From Actinomycetes bacterium (GTDB lineage: Bacteria > Actinomycetota > Acidimicrobiia > Acidimicrobiales > RAAP-2), in the NCBI GenBank assembly GCA_021795095.1, contig JAJYPU010000113.1, positions 1 through 5,902 on the forward strand: a DNA stretch of 5,902 nucleotides. Direction: 5' to 3'. Both the position numbers and the translations under genes were made by a program. Below, one piece after another: positions 1 through 5,902 of the stretch. Position 1 is the stretch's first letter. Every line of letters begins with the position of its first letter. The notes under the pieces were generated by a model. It saw only the letters and a program-made list of their open reading frames with translations, made no database searches and was not told the origin of the DNA.

Positions 1-1
1 G

Positions 2-406
2 CTCCGATTCGGCGCCGGGGTCGTAACTGAGCCGAGTGAAACCGTCGGCGTCGCGATTTCCTTGGCGAGCGAACTCCTCACGCAGTGGGCGGGTCAGTCG
101 CGCCCCTACGCCGCCCCCGACATCCTTTCGGCACTGCGCGCGCGGGTTCGCCGTTGGTTGCTCAAGGAGAAGGCTGCGATGCAGGCGCTCAACAGCCTCG
201 ACGACGAGGTGGCCGCCCCCGCCAACTCGCCCCTCGAGAGCCGACTCGCCGCCTATCGCGGTGGACCACACGACCGGCTCGCGCGGCTCGCGTACGCCCG
301 AGTCTATGAGGGTCGGTCGTGGCGGGAACTGGGTGGCGTCGACCACTGCGCACCACAGTCACTACAGAACGAACTTCAGCGCTTCGCCTACCGGTTCCTC
401 GTGTGA
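2..406 (+). CDS. C-terminal part of a small protein with a sigma-region-4-like end (5' end outside window)
   Basis: The frame is open from the left edge to a TGA at 404-406, giving 134 visible residues. The only start codon in frame inside the window is a TTG at 62 with no Shine-Dalgarno, so the true start is probably upstream and the gene is partial. Visible residues 40-60 form a basic amphipathic helix (ILSALRARVRRWLLKEKAAM). After a Pro/Ala linker, residues 92-133 (RLARLAYARVYEGRSWREL, then APQSLQNELQRFAYRFL) follow the spacing of a sigma-70 region 4 or LuxR-like helix-turn-helix: a Leu/Ala helix, an E-G turn, a 'W-R-E-L' helix, then a likely recognition helix. No membrane segment is seen. 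It stops 6 bp before the next gene, so the two are probably co-transcribed. The sigma-like reading is from pattern only; a non-sigma DNA-binding or unrelated helical protein is possible. Confidence 0.6.
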   Translation, partial: LRFGAGVVTEPSETVGVAISLASELLTQWAGQSRPYAAPDILSALRARVRRWLLKEKAAMQALNSLDDEVAAPANSPLESRLAAYRGGPHDRLARLAYARVYEGRSWRELGGVDHCAPQSLQNELQRFAYRFLV

Positions 407-412
407 GCGGTC

Positions 413-1039
413 ATGACTTCACCCAGTTTGGCGACTGGTCGCCCACGTCGATACCGTGGATTCATGATGCTTCGCGTGACGTCGCTTCGAGCGGCGCACC
501 TGGTCCTGTGGTCGAGTCCGATCCTGCTCCTGGTCCTCGTCTTCACGGTGTCGAGTCCACCCACCGTCGTCGCGCGAGCGCCGATGATCACGTCGCGCGA
601 CGCAGCGCGGATCGTCCGACCGAAACCGACGAAATCGACGACATCGCACCGTTCGACGACACCGTCCAAACCACTCCCGACGACGACGTCGACGGTAAAG
701 ACACCGAGCGCAACCGCGACCGCGAAATCCGTCGCGCCATCAGCGACGACGACCGACGGGATCGTGCCAGCACCCGCCTCATCGCTGATCGGCGGCGCCG
801 CGAGCGGCGCGCTCGTCGGGGATCTCCCATCGGCCGACGCCACCGACGAGGTTCCGATGCAAGGACCGGGGACTTGGATTGTCCAGTCGAGCGCACCGAT
901 GTTAGAACAGCTGAACTGCTCGGGCTCGACGATAGTGGTGGGTGGATCGATCAGTATCGACGCGTTGACGACCTGTCGACTCCTGCTGACCAGTCAGTCC
1001 GTCGAGCCCGTTCGCTGGCAGATTGTTCCCACGCCGTGA
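413..1039 (+). CDS. Membrane-anchored or secreted protein with Thr-rich stalk and small C-terminal domain
   Basis: This is a 208-residue protein of no family I recognise. Residues 30-47 are a strongly hydrophobic helix (LVLWSSPILLLVLVFTV) after a basic N-terminus, either an uncleaved signal anchor or a signal peptide, with a possible cleavage region near VVARA at 52-56. Residues about 70-115 are a low-complexity Thr/Ser/Lys/Pro linker typical of extracytoplasmic stalks. Residues about 150-208 look like a small beta-rich domain (TWIVQSS, GSTIVVGGSISI, RLLLTSQ, VRWQIVP) with the protein's only two cysteines, C169 and C188, which could form a disulphide outside the cell. Start choice: ATG 413 lies 6 bp after the preceding stop and is used here; ATG 464 or 467 would give a more conventional signal peptide, and neither has a clear Shine-Dalgarno. 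Its TGA overlaps the GTG of the next gene (GTGA, 1036-1039), which argues for translational coupling and linked function. Confidence 0.75.
   Translation: MTSPSLATGRPRRYRGFMMLRVTSLRAAHLVLWSSPILLLVLVFTVSSPPTVVARAPMITSRDAARIVRPKPTKSTTSHRSTTPSKPLPTTTSTVKTPSATATAKSVAPSATTTDGIVPAPASSLIGGAASGALVGDLPSADATDEVPMQGPGTWIVQSSAPMLEQLNCSGSTIVVGGSISIDALTTCRLLLTSQSVEPVRWQIVPTP
1036..1039 (+). promoter_or_regulatory. GTGA stop/start overlap, stalk protein to BTAD gene
   Basis: The TGA ending the stalk protein (1037-1039) overlaps the GTG that begins the BTAD protein (1036-1038). No Shine-Dalgarno is visible just upstream, so initiation probably depends on ribosomes terminating here. Confidence 0.65.
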
Positions 1040-2655
1040 GGCGTTTTGCCTCGGGGCCACTGCACGGAATCGCGCTCGCCGTCTACTTCGTGCTCACCCC
1101 CTACGTCGTAGTGACGCGCTGGACGGCCGCCGCTCACCGGTCCGACGTCACATTGATTCGGTCGCTGCTCGTAGCGCTCGCAGTCTTCTGGATCATTTTC
1201 GTCATCCAACTCGTTCGCGACGTCGGTCGCCTGCGCCACGGGGTCGTCCTCGGGCTCGGCGGTACTGCCTGGCTCGCCGGGCTCATCGTCGCTGTACTCG
1301 CGCTCGGACCGTCGGCGTCGGCATCGGTCCCTCCGATCGCGCCCGCCCACGGCGCCGTCGCGACAACGGTCGAACACCACAGCCCACGACAACGTCCCCA
1401 CGCGGCGAACGCGCTCGGAGCACTGCCCCTGGCCCTCGTGGCCAAGCGACGTCGCGACCAGGCTCGCTTCCAGCAGACCCCTGACGACGAGATCGATGAC
1501 CTGATAGCCCTGCTGCGAGAGGCCGACCCGTCGCTCGTCAGCCACCTGCGCCGCGTCATCGGAACCCGTCGAGACGGCGTTGTCCGCTTGGCGCGTGACT
1601 TCGCCTACGCCGCACCCCTGCTCGATGATGAACCGGTCGTCGCGTGCGTGCTCGACGATGACGGCACTGAACCGCTCGTGTCCTTCGCGCGCGAGGGCGG
1701 CAGACTGCGAATCCCGCCAAACTGGACGCGAGGCGAACTCGTTGAAAACATGGTGGGGCTGCACGACGGTGGTCGTATCGTCGCCACGGATGTGGACTAC
1801 GACTTTCTGCGCGCGCTCGCAATCAGGTCCGTCCGACGTCACCTCGTCGTCTATCTCGGCGACGGCGATCAGCTGGACGACGCACTGCGAGCGTGCAGTG
1901 TGACCATCGACCGCTCCCGCGACGTGCGGACTGAGAACCATGAGGCCACCGTGTCCTACACCGGGTTCACCGAGGGCGAGGTCCCGCGGGACGCGTCCGA
2001 CGTCTTCGTGGAACTACTGCGACCCGACCCCCTGATCCACGGACTCCTCGAGCCCTTCACTGCGTCGCTGCGTCGGCGCAGCATCGAGATGGTCGCCTAC
2101 ATCACGATGCACCGCGGCGAGGCGGTGAGTGGCGACCGGCTTCGAACGCGTGTGCTGGTGCACGCCGACGTCGACGCCTCGGTGCGTACCCTCGCCAACA
2201 CCGCCACGAGCGTTCGACGAAGCCTCGGCACGGACGCCCATGGCCCACGACTCCATCCGGTGTCGGCCGATGGTCTCTACCGCGTCCATGGTGTCGCCAG
2301 TGACGTCGGACGGTTCCACGAACTCATCCGCGACGCCCGACGGCGTTCTATTGGCGACGCGGCACCTCTCTTAATCCAAGCCCTCGGTCTCGTGCACGGT
2401 GAACCGCTCGTCGGTGTGCGACACGGATTCGAGTGGTTCACGGTCGAGGGCCATCTGGCACGACTCCAGCGAGACGGTGAATGGGCCGCGCTGGCCCTGC
2501 ATGACGCGTCCCTCGCCATGGGTGACGTCGAACGGGCCTACTGGGCGATCGAGCGCGGCCGACTGCTCGACCCGTTCAGCGACGTCCTGACGGACGCCCT
2601 GACACGGGTGCCGCGACTACGCCAGTTTGGCGGCGATCGAACCGGCGCTGCGTAA
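1036..2655 (+). CDS. Membrane-tethered BTAD (SARP-like) transcriptional regulator
   Basis: This is a 539-residue protein. Hydrophobic segments lie at about 11-28, 40-60 and 70-91, with a shorter one at 125-136 followed by KRRRD. Flanking Arg/Lys fit an N-in, four-pass layout with the rest cytoplasmic. Residues 150-335 form an acidic alpha/beta region I cannot assign. Residues about 337-418 look like the winged-helix domain of the SARP/AfsR family (RRRSIEMVAYITMHRGEAVS, then ASVRTLANTATSVRRSLG, then a hairpin ending ADGLYRVHG). Residues 422-530 match the bacterial transcriptional activator domain: D423..F427 opening, ALGLVHGEPLVG, a W467-containing helix, and the helical repeats GEWAALALHDASLAMGDVERA and YWAIERGRLLDPFSD. 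The family normally binds DNA and activates transcription. GTG 1036 was chosen because it overlaps the upstream stop and begins just before the first membrane helix; the frame is open further upstream to 319, but that part is a shadow of the previous gene. The 3' end overlaps the convergent ligase gene by 39 bp. Confidence 0.85.
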   Translation: MRRFASGPLHGIALAVYFVLTPYVVVTRWTAAAHRSDVTLIRSLLVALAVFWIIFVIQLVRDVGRLRHGVVLGLGGTAWLAGLIVAVLALGPSASASVPPIAPAHGAVATTVEHHSPRQRPHAANALGALPLALVAKRRRDQARFQQTPDDEIDDLIALLREADPSLVSHLRRVIGTRRDGVVRLARDFAYAAPLLDDEPVVACVLDDDGTEPLVSFAREGGRLRIPPNWTRGELVENMVGLHDGGRIVATDVDYDFLRALAIRSVRRHLVVYLGDGDQLDDALRACSVTIDRSRDVRTENHEATVSYTGFTEGEVPRDASDVFVELLRPDPLIHGLLEPFTASLRRRSIEMVAYITMHRGEAVSGDRLRTRVLVHADVDASVRTLANTATSVRRSLGTDAHGPRLHPVSADGLYRVHGVASDVGRFHELIRDARRRSIGDAAPLLIQALGLVHGEPLVGVRHGFEWFTVEGHLARLQRDGEWAALALHDASLAMGDVERAYWAIERGRLLDPFSDVLTDALTRVPRLRQFGGDRTGAA

Positions 2656-3723
2656 TACGAGTCCGTCGGCGCCCGCCGAACTGTAGCGGTGTGCCGGTCG
2701 CTCGCGGGCCTCGGCCACCAGGTCAGCCAGCAGTTGGCCGAACGGCACGACCGGCTCGACGAAGAGATGCTTCGCGAGAGATCCGGGGATGGTGTTGATT
2801 TCATTGAGGAAAATCTCCTCGGCGTTGGCGAGGAAGTCGATCCGGGCCACGCCACGGACCGACGCCACCGTAGCGACGGCCCGAGCCACCTCAACAATCC
2901 GCTCAGCCTGGCCCGGGGCGAGGACCGCAGGGATCTCGCGGGGCGCCGACACCATTCCGTCGCCACCCACGTACTTATCGCGGTAGTCGAGGATCTCCGA
3001 GCTGACGGCGCGGCGCAGGGGTCGTTCTATGGCGGACAGCGCGAGCGTGGGGTAGGTGCGCACGGCGACCTGGACGTCGTACAGGTCGGCACGGAACGGT
3101 TCGACGACGCAACCAAGTGAGAAGTGGCTGTTCGTGCGCAATCGAGCCCGAGCGGTCTCCAGGTCGTCGACTACATCGATACCGATCGACGACCCACCAA
3201 AACGCGGCTTCAAGATGTAGGGCCCGTCAAAGGGTAACGATGTGGTCGTATCGCTCAACAGGACGCGGGGCAGCGTGGGCAATCCGGCCGCTGCGGCCAC
3301 GGCGCCAAAGGACCACTTGTCCATCCCGAGAGCGGCGCCAGCCACCGTTGGCCCCGTGTAGGCCAGGCCCGCGAGGTCGAGAGCCGCCTGCAGCGTCCCG
3401 TCCTCCCCCGGTCCGCCGTGTGTCGCCAGCACGACCAGATCCACGTCGAGGCGTCGGTCCTTGCTAAGACGCCCGCCCACGCTGAAGAAGCCACCACCAT
3501 CACCCAGACGAAGCGCGAGCGACGACGAACCACGCGGCACGCCGTCGACAAACGCCTCAGCCTCGACGTCGCCGTTCACCTGGTAGAAGTCACCAGTCTT
3601 GGTCCAGTAGATCCCTACGGCGTTGGTCTCCGTGCGGCGCAACTCGCGCAGGGCCTGCAGGCCCGTCAGAATCGACACGTCGTGCTCGGGCGATGGCCCA
3701 CCATAGATCACACCACTCAACAC
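2617..3723 (-). CDS. ddl: D-alanine--D-alanine ligase, ATP-grasp family
   Basis: This 368-residue enzyme, near the usual Ddl length, joins two D-alanines using ATP in the cytoplasm for peptidoglycan precursor synthesis. Family motifs appear in order: GGPSPEHDVSILTG at 8-21 (E13 matches the substrate-binding Glu), HGGPGEDGTLQ at 102-112, MDK at 134-136, LKPRFGGSSIGI at 171-182 (K172, S178, S179), an adenine-side Glu at E208, an omega-loop LDYRDKY at 245-251, and ARIDF...LNEINTIPG at 293-314 giving metal ligands D296, E308 and N310. The Lys-Tyr pair K250-Y251 is the form found in D-Ala-D-Ala enzymes rather than VanA-type D-Ala-D-Lac ligases. The segment after E208 (PFRADLYDVQVAVR) and SLAKHLF after the NTIPG motif differ from the E. 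coli enzymes, suggesting a divergent subgroup. It starts at GTG 3723, 26 bp after the Mur ligase stop, with a good ribosome binding site. The final residues lie antisense to the BTAD gene. Confidence 0.93.
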   Translation of the reverse strand: MLSGVIYGGPSPEHDVSILTGLQALRELRRTETNAVGIYWTKTGDFYQVNGDVEAEAFVDGVPRGSSSLALRLGDGGGFFSVGGRLSKDRRLDVDLVVLATHGGPGEDGTLQAALDLAGLAYTGPTVAGAALGMDKWSFGAVAAAAGLPTLPRVLLSDTTTSLPFDGPYILKPRFGGSSIGIDVVDDLETARARLRTNSHFSLGCVVEPFRADLYDVQVAVRTYPTLALSAIERPLRRAVSSEILDYRDKYVGGDGMVSAPREIPAVLAPGQAERIVEVARAVATVASVRGVARIDFLANAEEIFLNEINTIPGSLAKHLFVEPVVPFGQLLADLVAEARERPAHRYSSAGADGLVLRSAGSIAAKLA

Positions 3724-3726
3724 CGC

Positions 3727-3733
3727 TCACCTC
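3727..3733 (-). promoter_or_regulatory. Shine-Dalgarno for ddl
   Basis: On the minus strand the sequence reads GAGGTGA, then GCG, then the GTG start at 3723. The GAGG core is 6 bases from the start codon, and all seven bases match the anti-Shine-Dalgarno complement. It lies in the 26-bp gap after the Mur ligase stop and fixes the GTG as the ddl start. Confidence 0.7.
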
Positions 3734-3749
3734 GTTCCTAGACCGACCA

Positions 3750-5312
3750 TCAAGGGTAGTTGTCGGGCAAGTCGTTGAGATACAGCACCGCATCACCGGC
3801 GACGAGGGACTCGCGAACCCACGCCACGGCCTGCTCGCGTCGGTCGAAGCGCCGAGGTGGCCGGTCATACCCGGTGGACAGTGCGAGTGCGTTGGTGCGC
3901 CCCACCACGACGAGCTCGACACCGAGGGCGTTGGCGCGGCGGGCCAACGCGAGGTTCTGTCCATACTGATCGTGACCGAGCTCGATCATCCCGGGGGTCA
4001 CGAGCACACGGCGACCCGTGACGTCGAGACCCACCAGCACCTCGAGGGCGGCCGTGGCACTCGCCGGATTGGCGTTGAAGGTATCGTCTATCACCAGGAC
4101 GCCCGAGGGAGCCGTGACAACGTTGGCGCGGTTGGCGACCGACGTGACGGCGTCGAGTCGGCTCAACACCACGCCCGGGTCGGCACCGAGTTCGATGGCG
4201 GTCGCAATCGCGCAAGCGAGGTTGCTCGGCTGGACGCCCACGATGGTCGGATGGTGGAACGGCTCATGGCCAGCCACCTCGATGCGCCACTGCGAACCGT
4301 CGCGGGCCACGCGAACCTGGGCGTTGGTCGAAGTAGATCCGGTGCGCACGACTCGTTTCCCCGAAGCCTCGAGACGATCAACCCAGCGCCGCAGACGCTC
4401 ATCGTCGACGTTGAGTACGACAACCGACGCTCGTTCGGTGATCTCGAACTTTGCGGCGTCGATCACGTCGAGCGATTTCATTCGTTCGAGGTGTACCGGC
4501 CCAATCGCGGTGACGACCGCGATCGTCGGCGGGCACCACGCACACATGGCACGGATCTCGCCGGGCCCGAAGGTGCCCATCTCGGCGATGAAGACCGAGG
4601 TTCCATCGCCCAGGTTCTCGTTGATCGCCCGCGACAGCCCCGCACGGTTGTTGAAACTCCGCGGCGAGGCCACGACCGAGCCGTCCATCAATTGCGCCAA
4701 ATGATTCTTCGTTGACGTCTTACCGTAGGAGCCCGTGATCCCGACGACCGTTGGCGCCACGCGCGCCAGGCGCTCGCTCGCCCGCTCGACGTACGCGCGC
4801 GCGCGGCGGTCTTCGTAGGGCGACAACAGTCGCGTCGCGAGATCAAGCAACATCGGCACCGCCCAGACAGCGACCACCGCACCGAGCCACGGCTGGGGGG
4901 TCAGCGCACCCAGCAGCGTGATCGCCGCCGCCATGACACTCGCCGAGACGGCGATGGTCGTGGCCCGACGTGTCCAGCGCAGGGCACTCGTGCGACCCCG
5001 CAAGGTGAGGCCCACCGGACACAACCAGCCGTAGAGGATCGCGTCGACCACTAACACCACCGGGTTCGCCACCAGCAACCCGAGGATCAAGCCGATGAAC
5101 ATCACGTGACTAAGCGTGAGCGGCCGGCGAAGGTTGCGGCGCGCGGCCGTGGAAGCCGAGCCGACCTGGGGCGAGGTCCACCGCCCCAGGAACCGAGGGA
5201 GCGAGGCGGCGACGTAATGCTCGCGCTGGAGCACGCGCAACCACCGAACGAGTTGGGCGATGTACGCTCCGGCTACCGCGAGCGAGCCGATCACCACAAT
5301 GACGACGTTCAC
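3750..5312 (-). CDS. Membrane-anchored MurF-type Mur ligase
   Basis: This is a 520-residue Mur ligase. MurF adds D-Ala-D-Ala to UDP-MurNAc-tripeptide using ATP. Residues 1-165 are not the usual UDP-binding domain but hydrophobic segments at about 3-22, 67-83, 85-103, 117-137 and 142-160; basic loops fit an N-out, five-pass layout with a cytoplasmic catalytic part. The central domain shows the P-loop GITGSYGKTSTK at 191-202 (K198, T199), SFNNRAGLSRAINENL at 219-234, IAEMGTFGPGEI at 242-253, GPVHLERM at 271-278 and AAKFEI at 286-291, where K288 fits the position of the carbamylated lysine. The C-terminal domain has VIDDTFNANPASATAALEVL at 407-426 and GMIELG at 441-446, both close to MurF consensus. 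Odd points: VGVQPSN replaces the usual G-x-H-N-x-x-N, and the end is LYLNDLPDNYP instead of a KGSR motif. GTG 5312 overlaps the hydrolase stop (GTGA). It may be a MurF paralogue acting on a membrane-linked or modified acceptor, so I leave the symbol empty. Confidence 0.88.
   Translation of the reverse strand: MNVVIVVIGSLAVAGAYIAQLVRWLRVLQREHYVAASLPRFLGRWTSPQVGSASTAARRNLRRPLTLSHVMFIGLILGLLVANPVVLVVDAILYGWLCPVGLTLRGRTSALRWTRRATTIAVSASVMAAAITLLGALTPQPWLGAVVAVWAVPMLLDLATRLLSPYEDRRARAYVERASERLARVAPTVVGITGSYGKTSTKNHLAQLMDGSVVASPRSFNNRAGLSRAINENLGDGTSVFIAEMGTFGPGEIRAMCAWCPPTIAVVTAIGPVHLERMKSLDVIDAAKFEITERASVVVLNVDDERLRRWVDRLEASGKRVVRTGSTSTNAQVRVARDGSQWRIEVAGHEPFHHPTIVGVQPSNLACAIATAIELGADPGVVLSRLDAVTSVANRANVVTAPSGVLVIDDTFNANPASATAALEVLVGLDVTGRRVLVTPGMIELGHDQYGQNLALARRANALGVELVVVGRTNALALSTGYDRPPRRFDRREQAVAWVRESLVAGDAVLYLNDLPDNYP
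5309..5312 (-). promoter_or_regulatory. GTGA stop/start overlap, hydrolase to Mur ligase
   Basis: On the minus strand the GTG start of the Mur ligase (5312-5310) overlaps the TGA of the hydrolase (5311-5309). This is the same junction type as at 1036-1039 and supports coupled translation of the two proteins. Confidence 0.65.
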
Positions 5313-5902
5313 GACGCCACCTCGACGATGAGATCGGCCAGGGTCCCAGACGCTTCATTGGGGACGAAATGCCCGACTTCCTTCAGAACACGGAGCCGAC
5401 GCGCGTCGACGTCGGGCGTGTGGAGCAGATCATTGGCTCGCTCGGCGACGGCGACCGGTACGACGGTGTCGAGTTCGCCCCACAACATGATGAAGGGAAC
5501 ATCGAGACGGGTGAGCTCATCCTCGTACCCCTCGGCGACGGTCGCCACGAGCACGTCACGGACGATCCCCGACGCCGCCCGGTAGTCCGACGACCCGTAC
5601 CGGTGTCGCGCGGCTTCGAGGCGTTCGTCCGAAAGCCAACCTCGCTGATGCAGCCACCGGATCAACCGGTACGGTCGCGGCGAGCGCACGGCGACGGGGC
5701 TATGCAGCAAGGGCGTCCCGGTCACGATCACGCTCCTCACTAGTTCCGGGTGGTCGGCCGCGATCACGGTGGCGATGCGGCCACCGAAGGAGTGTCCGAC
5801 GAGCGTGACCGGGCGATCGAGCGCCGCCAGTACCGGCGCAACGAGTGACGCGTAGAGACGCGCACCACCCGCGACCGTTGGGGGTGGTGAGGATCCGAAC
5901 CC
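5309..5902 (-). CDS. Alpha/beta hydrolase, C-terminal part (5' end outside window)
   Basis: The frame is open to the right edge, giving 197 visible residues before the TGA at 5309-5311; the N-terminus is missing. The visible part starts at GFGSSPPP, the loop after strand 4 that commonly reads PGFGxSxxP in this fold. The nucleophile elbow GHSFGG is at visible residues 36-41 (S38, bases 5789-5791). The acid is likely D145 in LWGELDTVVP and the base H178 in EVGHFVPNE, so a complete Ser-Asp-His triad is present. Residues 70-130 form a helical cap rich in Arg and Trp (RLIRWLHQRGWLSDERL), which sets substrate choice in this family but does not reveal it here. The 4-bp overlap with the Mur ligase start implies translational coupling. 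A cell-wall or lipid-linked ester or amide substrate is conceivable from context only. Confidence 0.88.
   Translation of the reverse strand, partial: GFGSSPPPTVAGGARLYASLVAPVLAALDRPVTLVGHSFGGRIATVIAADHPELVRSVIVTGTPLLHSPVAVRSPRPYRLIRWLHQRGWLSDERLEAARHRYGSSDYRAASGIVRDVLVATVAEGYEDELTRLDVPFIMLWGELDTVVPVAVAERANDLLHTPDVDARRLRVLKEVGHFVPNEASGTLADLIVEVAS

Noticed and set aside
427..455. Possible promoter with TTGGCG and a weak downstream ATACC before ATG 464
   Set aside because: The -10 match is poor, and such matches arise by chance in this composition; the 6-bp gene spacing favours read-through from upstream.
630..750. Repeated ACGACG-type triplets suggesting a tandem repeat
   Set aside because: There is no fixed repeat unit; the pattern follows from Thr, Ser and Lys codons in the stalk of the encoded protein.
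319..1035. Open in-frame extension of the BTAD gene giving a 778-residue protein
   Set aside because: The added part is a low-complexity Asp/Arg-rich sequence that overlaps the stalk protein in another frame. The GTG at 1036 gives a tight gene junction and begins directly before a membrane helix.
994..1941. 315-residue open frame on the minus strand antisense to the BTAD gene
   Set aside because: It is low-complexity and Arg/Asp/Glu-rich, has no family motif, and runs across the junction of two well-supported genes.
2620..2632. Inverted repeat CGCCA-GTT-TGGCG at the convergent junction as a terminator
   Set aside because: The stem is only 5 bp, the flanking bases do not pair, and there is no T-run on either side.
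3693..4715. 340-residue open frame on the plus strand antisense to the Mur ligase and ddl start
   Set aside because: The composition is His/Arg/Asp-rich with no recognisable domain, and it lies opposite a ligase with all catalytic motifs. Long antisense frames are common in GC-rich DNA.

Overview
The window is dense, GC-rich bacterial DNA with six protein-coding genes, two of them cut by the window ends. No RNA gene, insertion sequence, CRISPR array or long repeat is visible. High GC, GTG starts, four-base GTGA gene overlaps and a membrane-tethered BTAD (SARP-like) protein suggest an actinomycete-type organism. Acidimicrobiia or a relative is my best guess, but this is inference without a marker gene.

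Left half, plus strand (1-2655): the 3' part of a small protein with a sigma-region-4-like C-terminus, then a single-pass protein with a Thr/Ser-rich stalk and a small extracytoplasmic domain, then a 539-residue protein. That last protein has an N-terminal block of membrane helices, an unrecognised central domain, and a C-terminal winged helix plus BTAD repeat domain. Gene spacing is 6 bp and then a 4-bp overlap, so this looks like one transcription unit. A plausible reading is a regulatory module in which an anchored extracytoplasmic protein works with a membrane-bound regulator; its signal and targets are unknown.

Right half, minus strand (5902-2617): the 3' part of an alpha/beta hydrolase, then a Mur ligase of the MurF type whose usual N-terminal domain is replaced by about five membrane helices, then a D-alanine--D-alanine ligase. 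The first pair overlaps by 4 bp (GTGA) and the second is separated by 26 bp with a good Shine-Dalgarno. The ligase pair would make D-Ala-D-Ala and add it to a UDP-muramoyl-type precursor or a related acceptor. The membrane anchoring and the altered C-terminal motif suggest this may not be the ordinary soluble MurF.

The two operons converge and their last genes overlap antisense by 39 bp (2617-2655), with no strong terminator hairpin between them. There is no gene-free stretch longer than about 50 bases.
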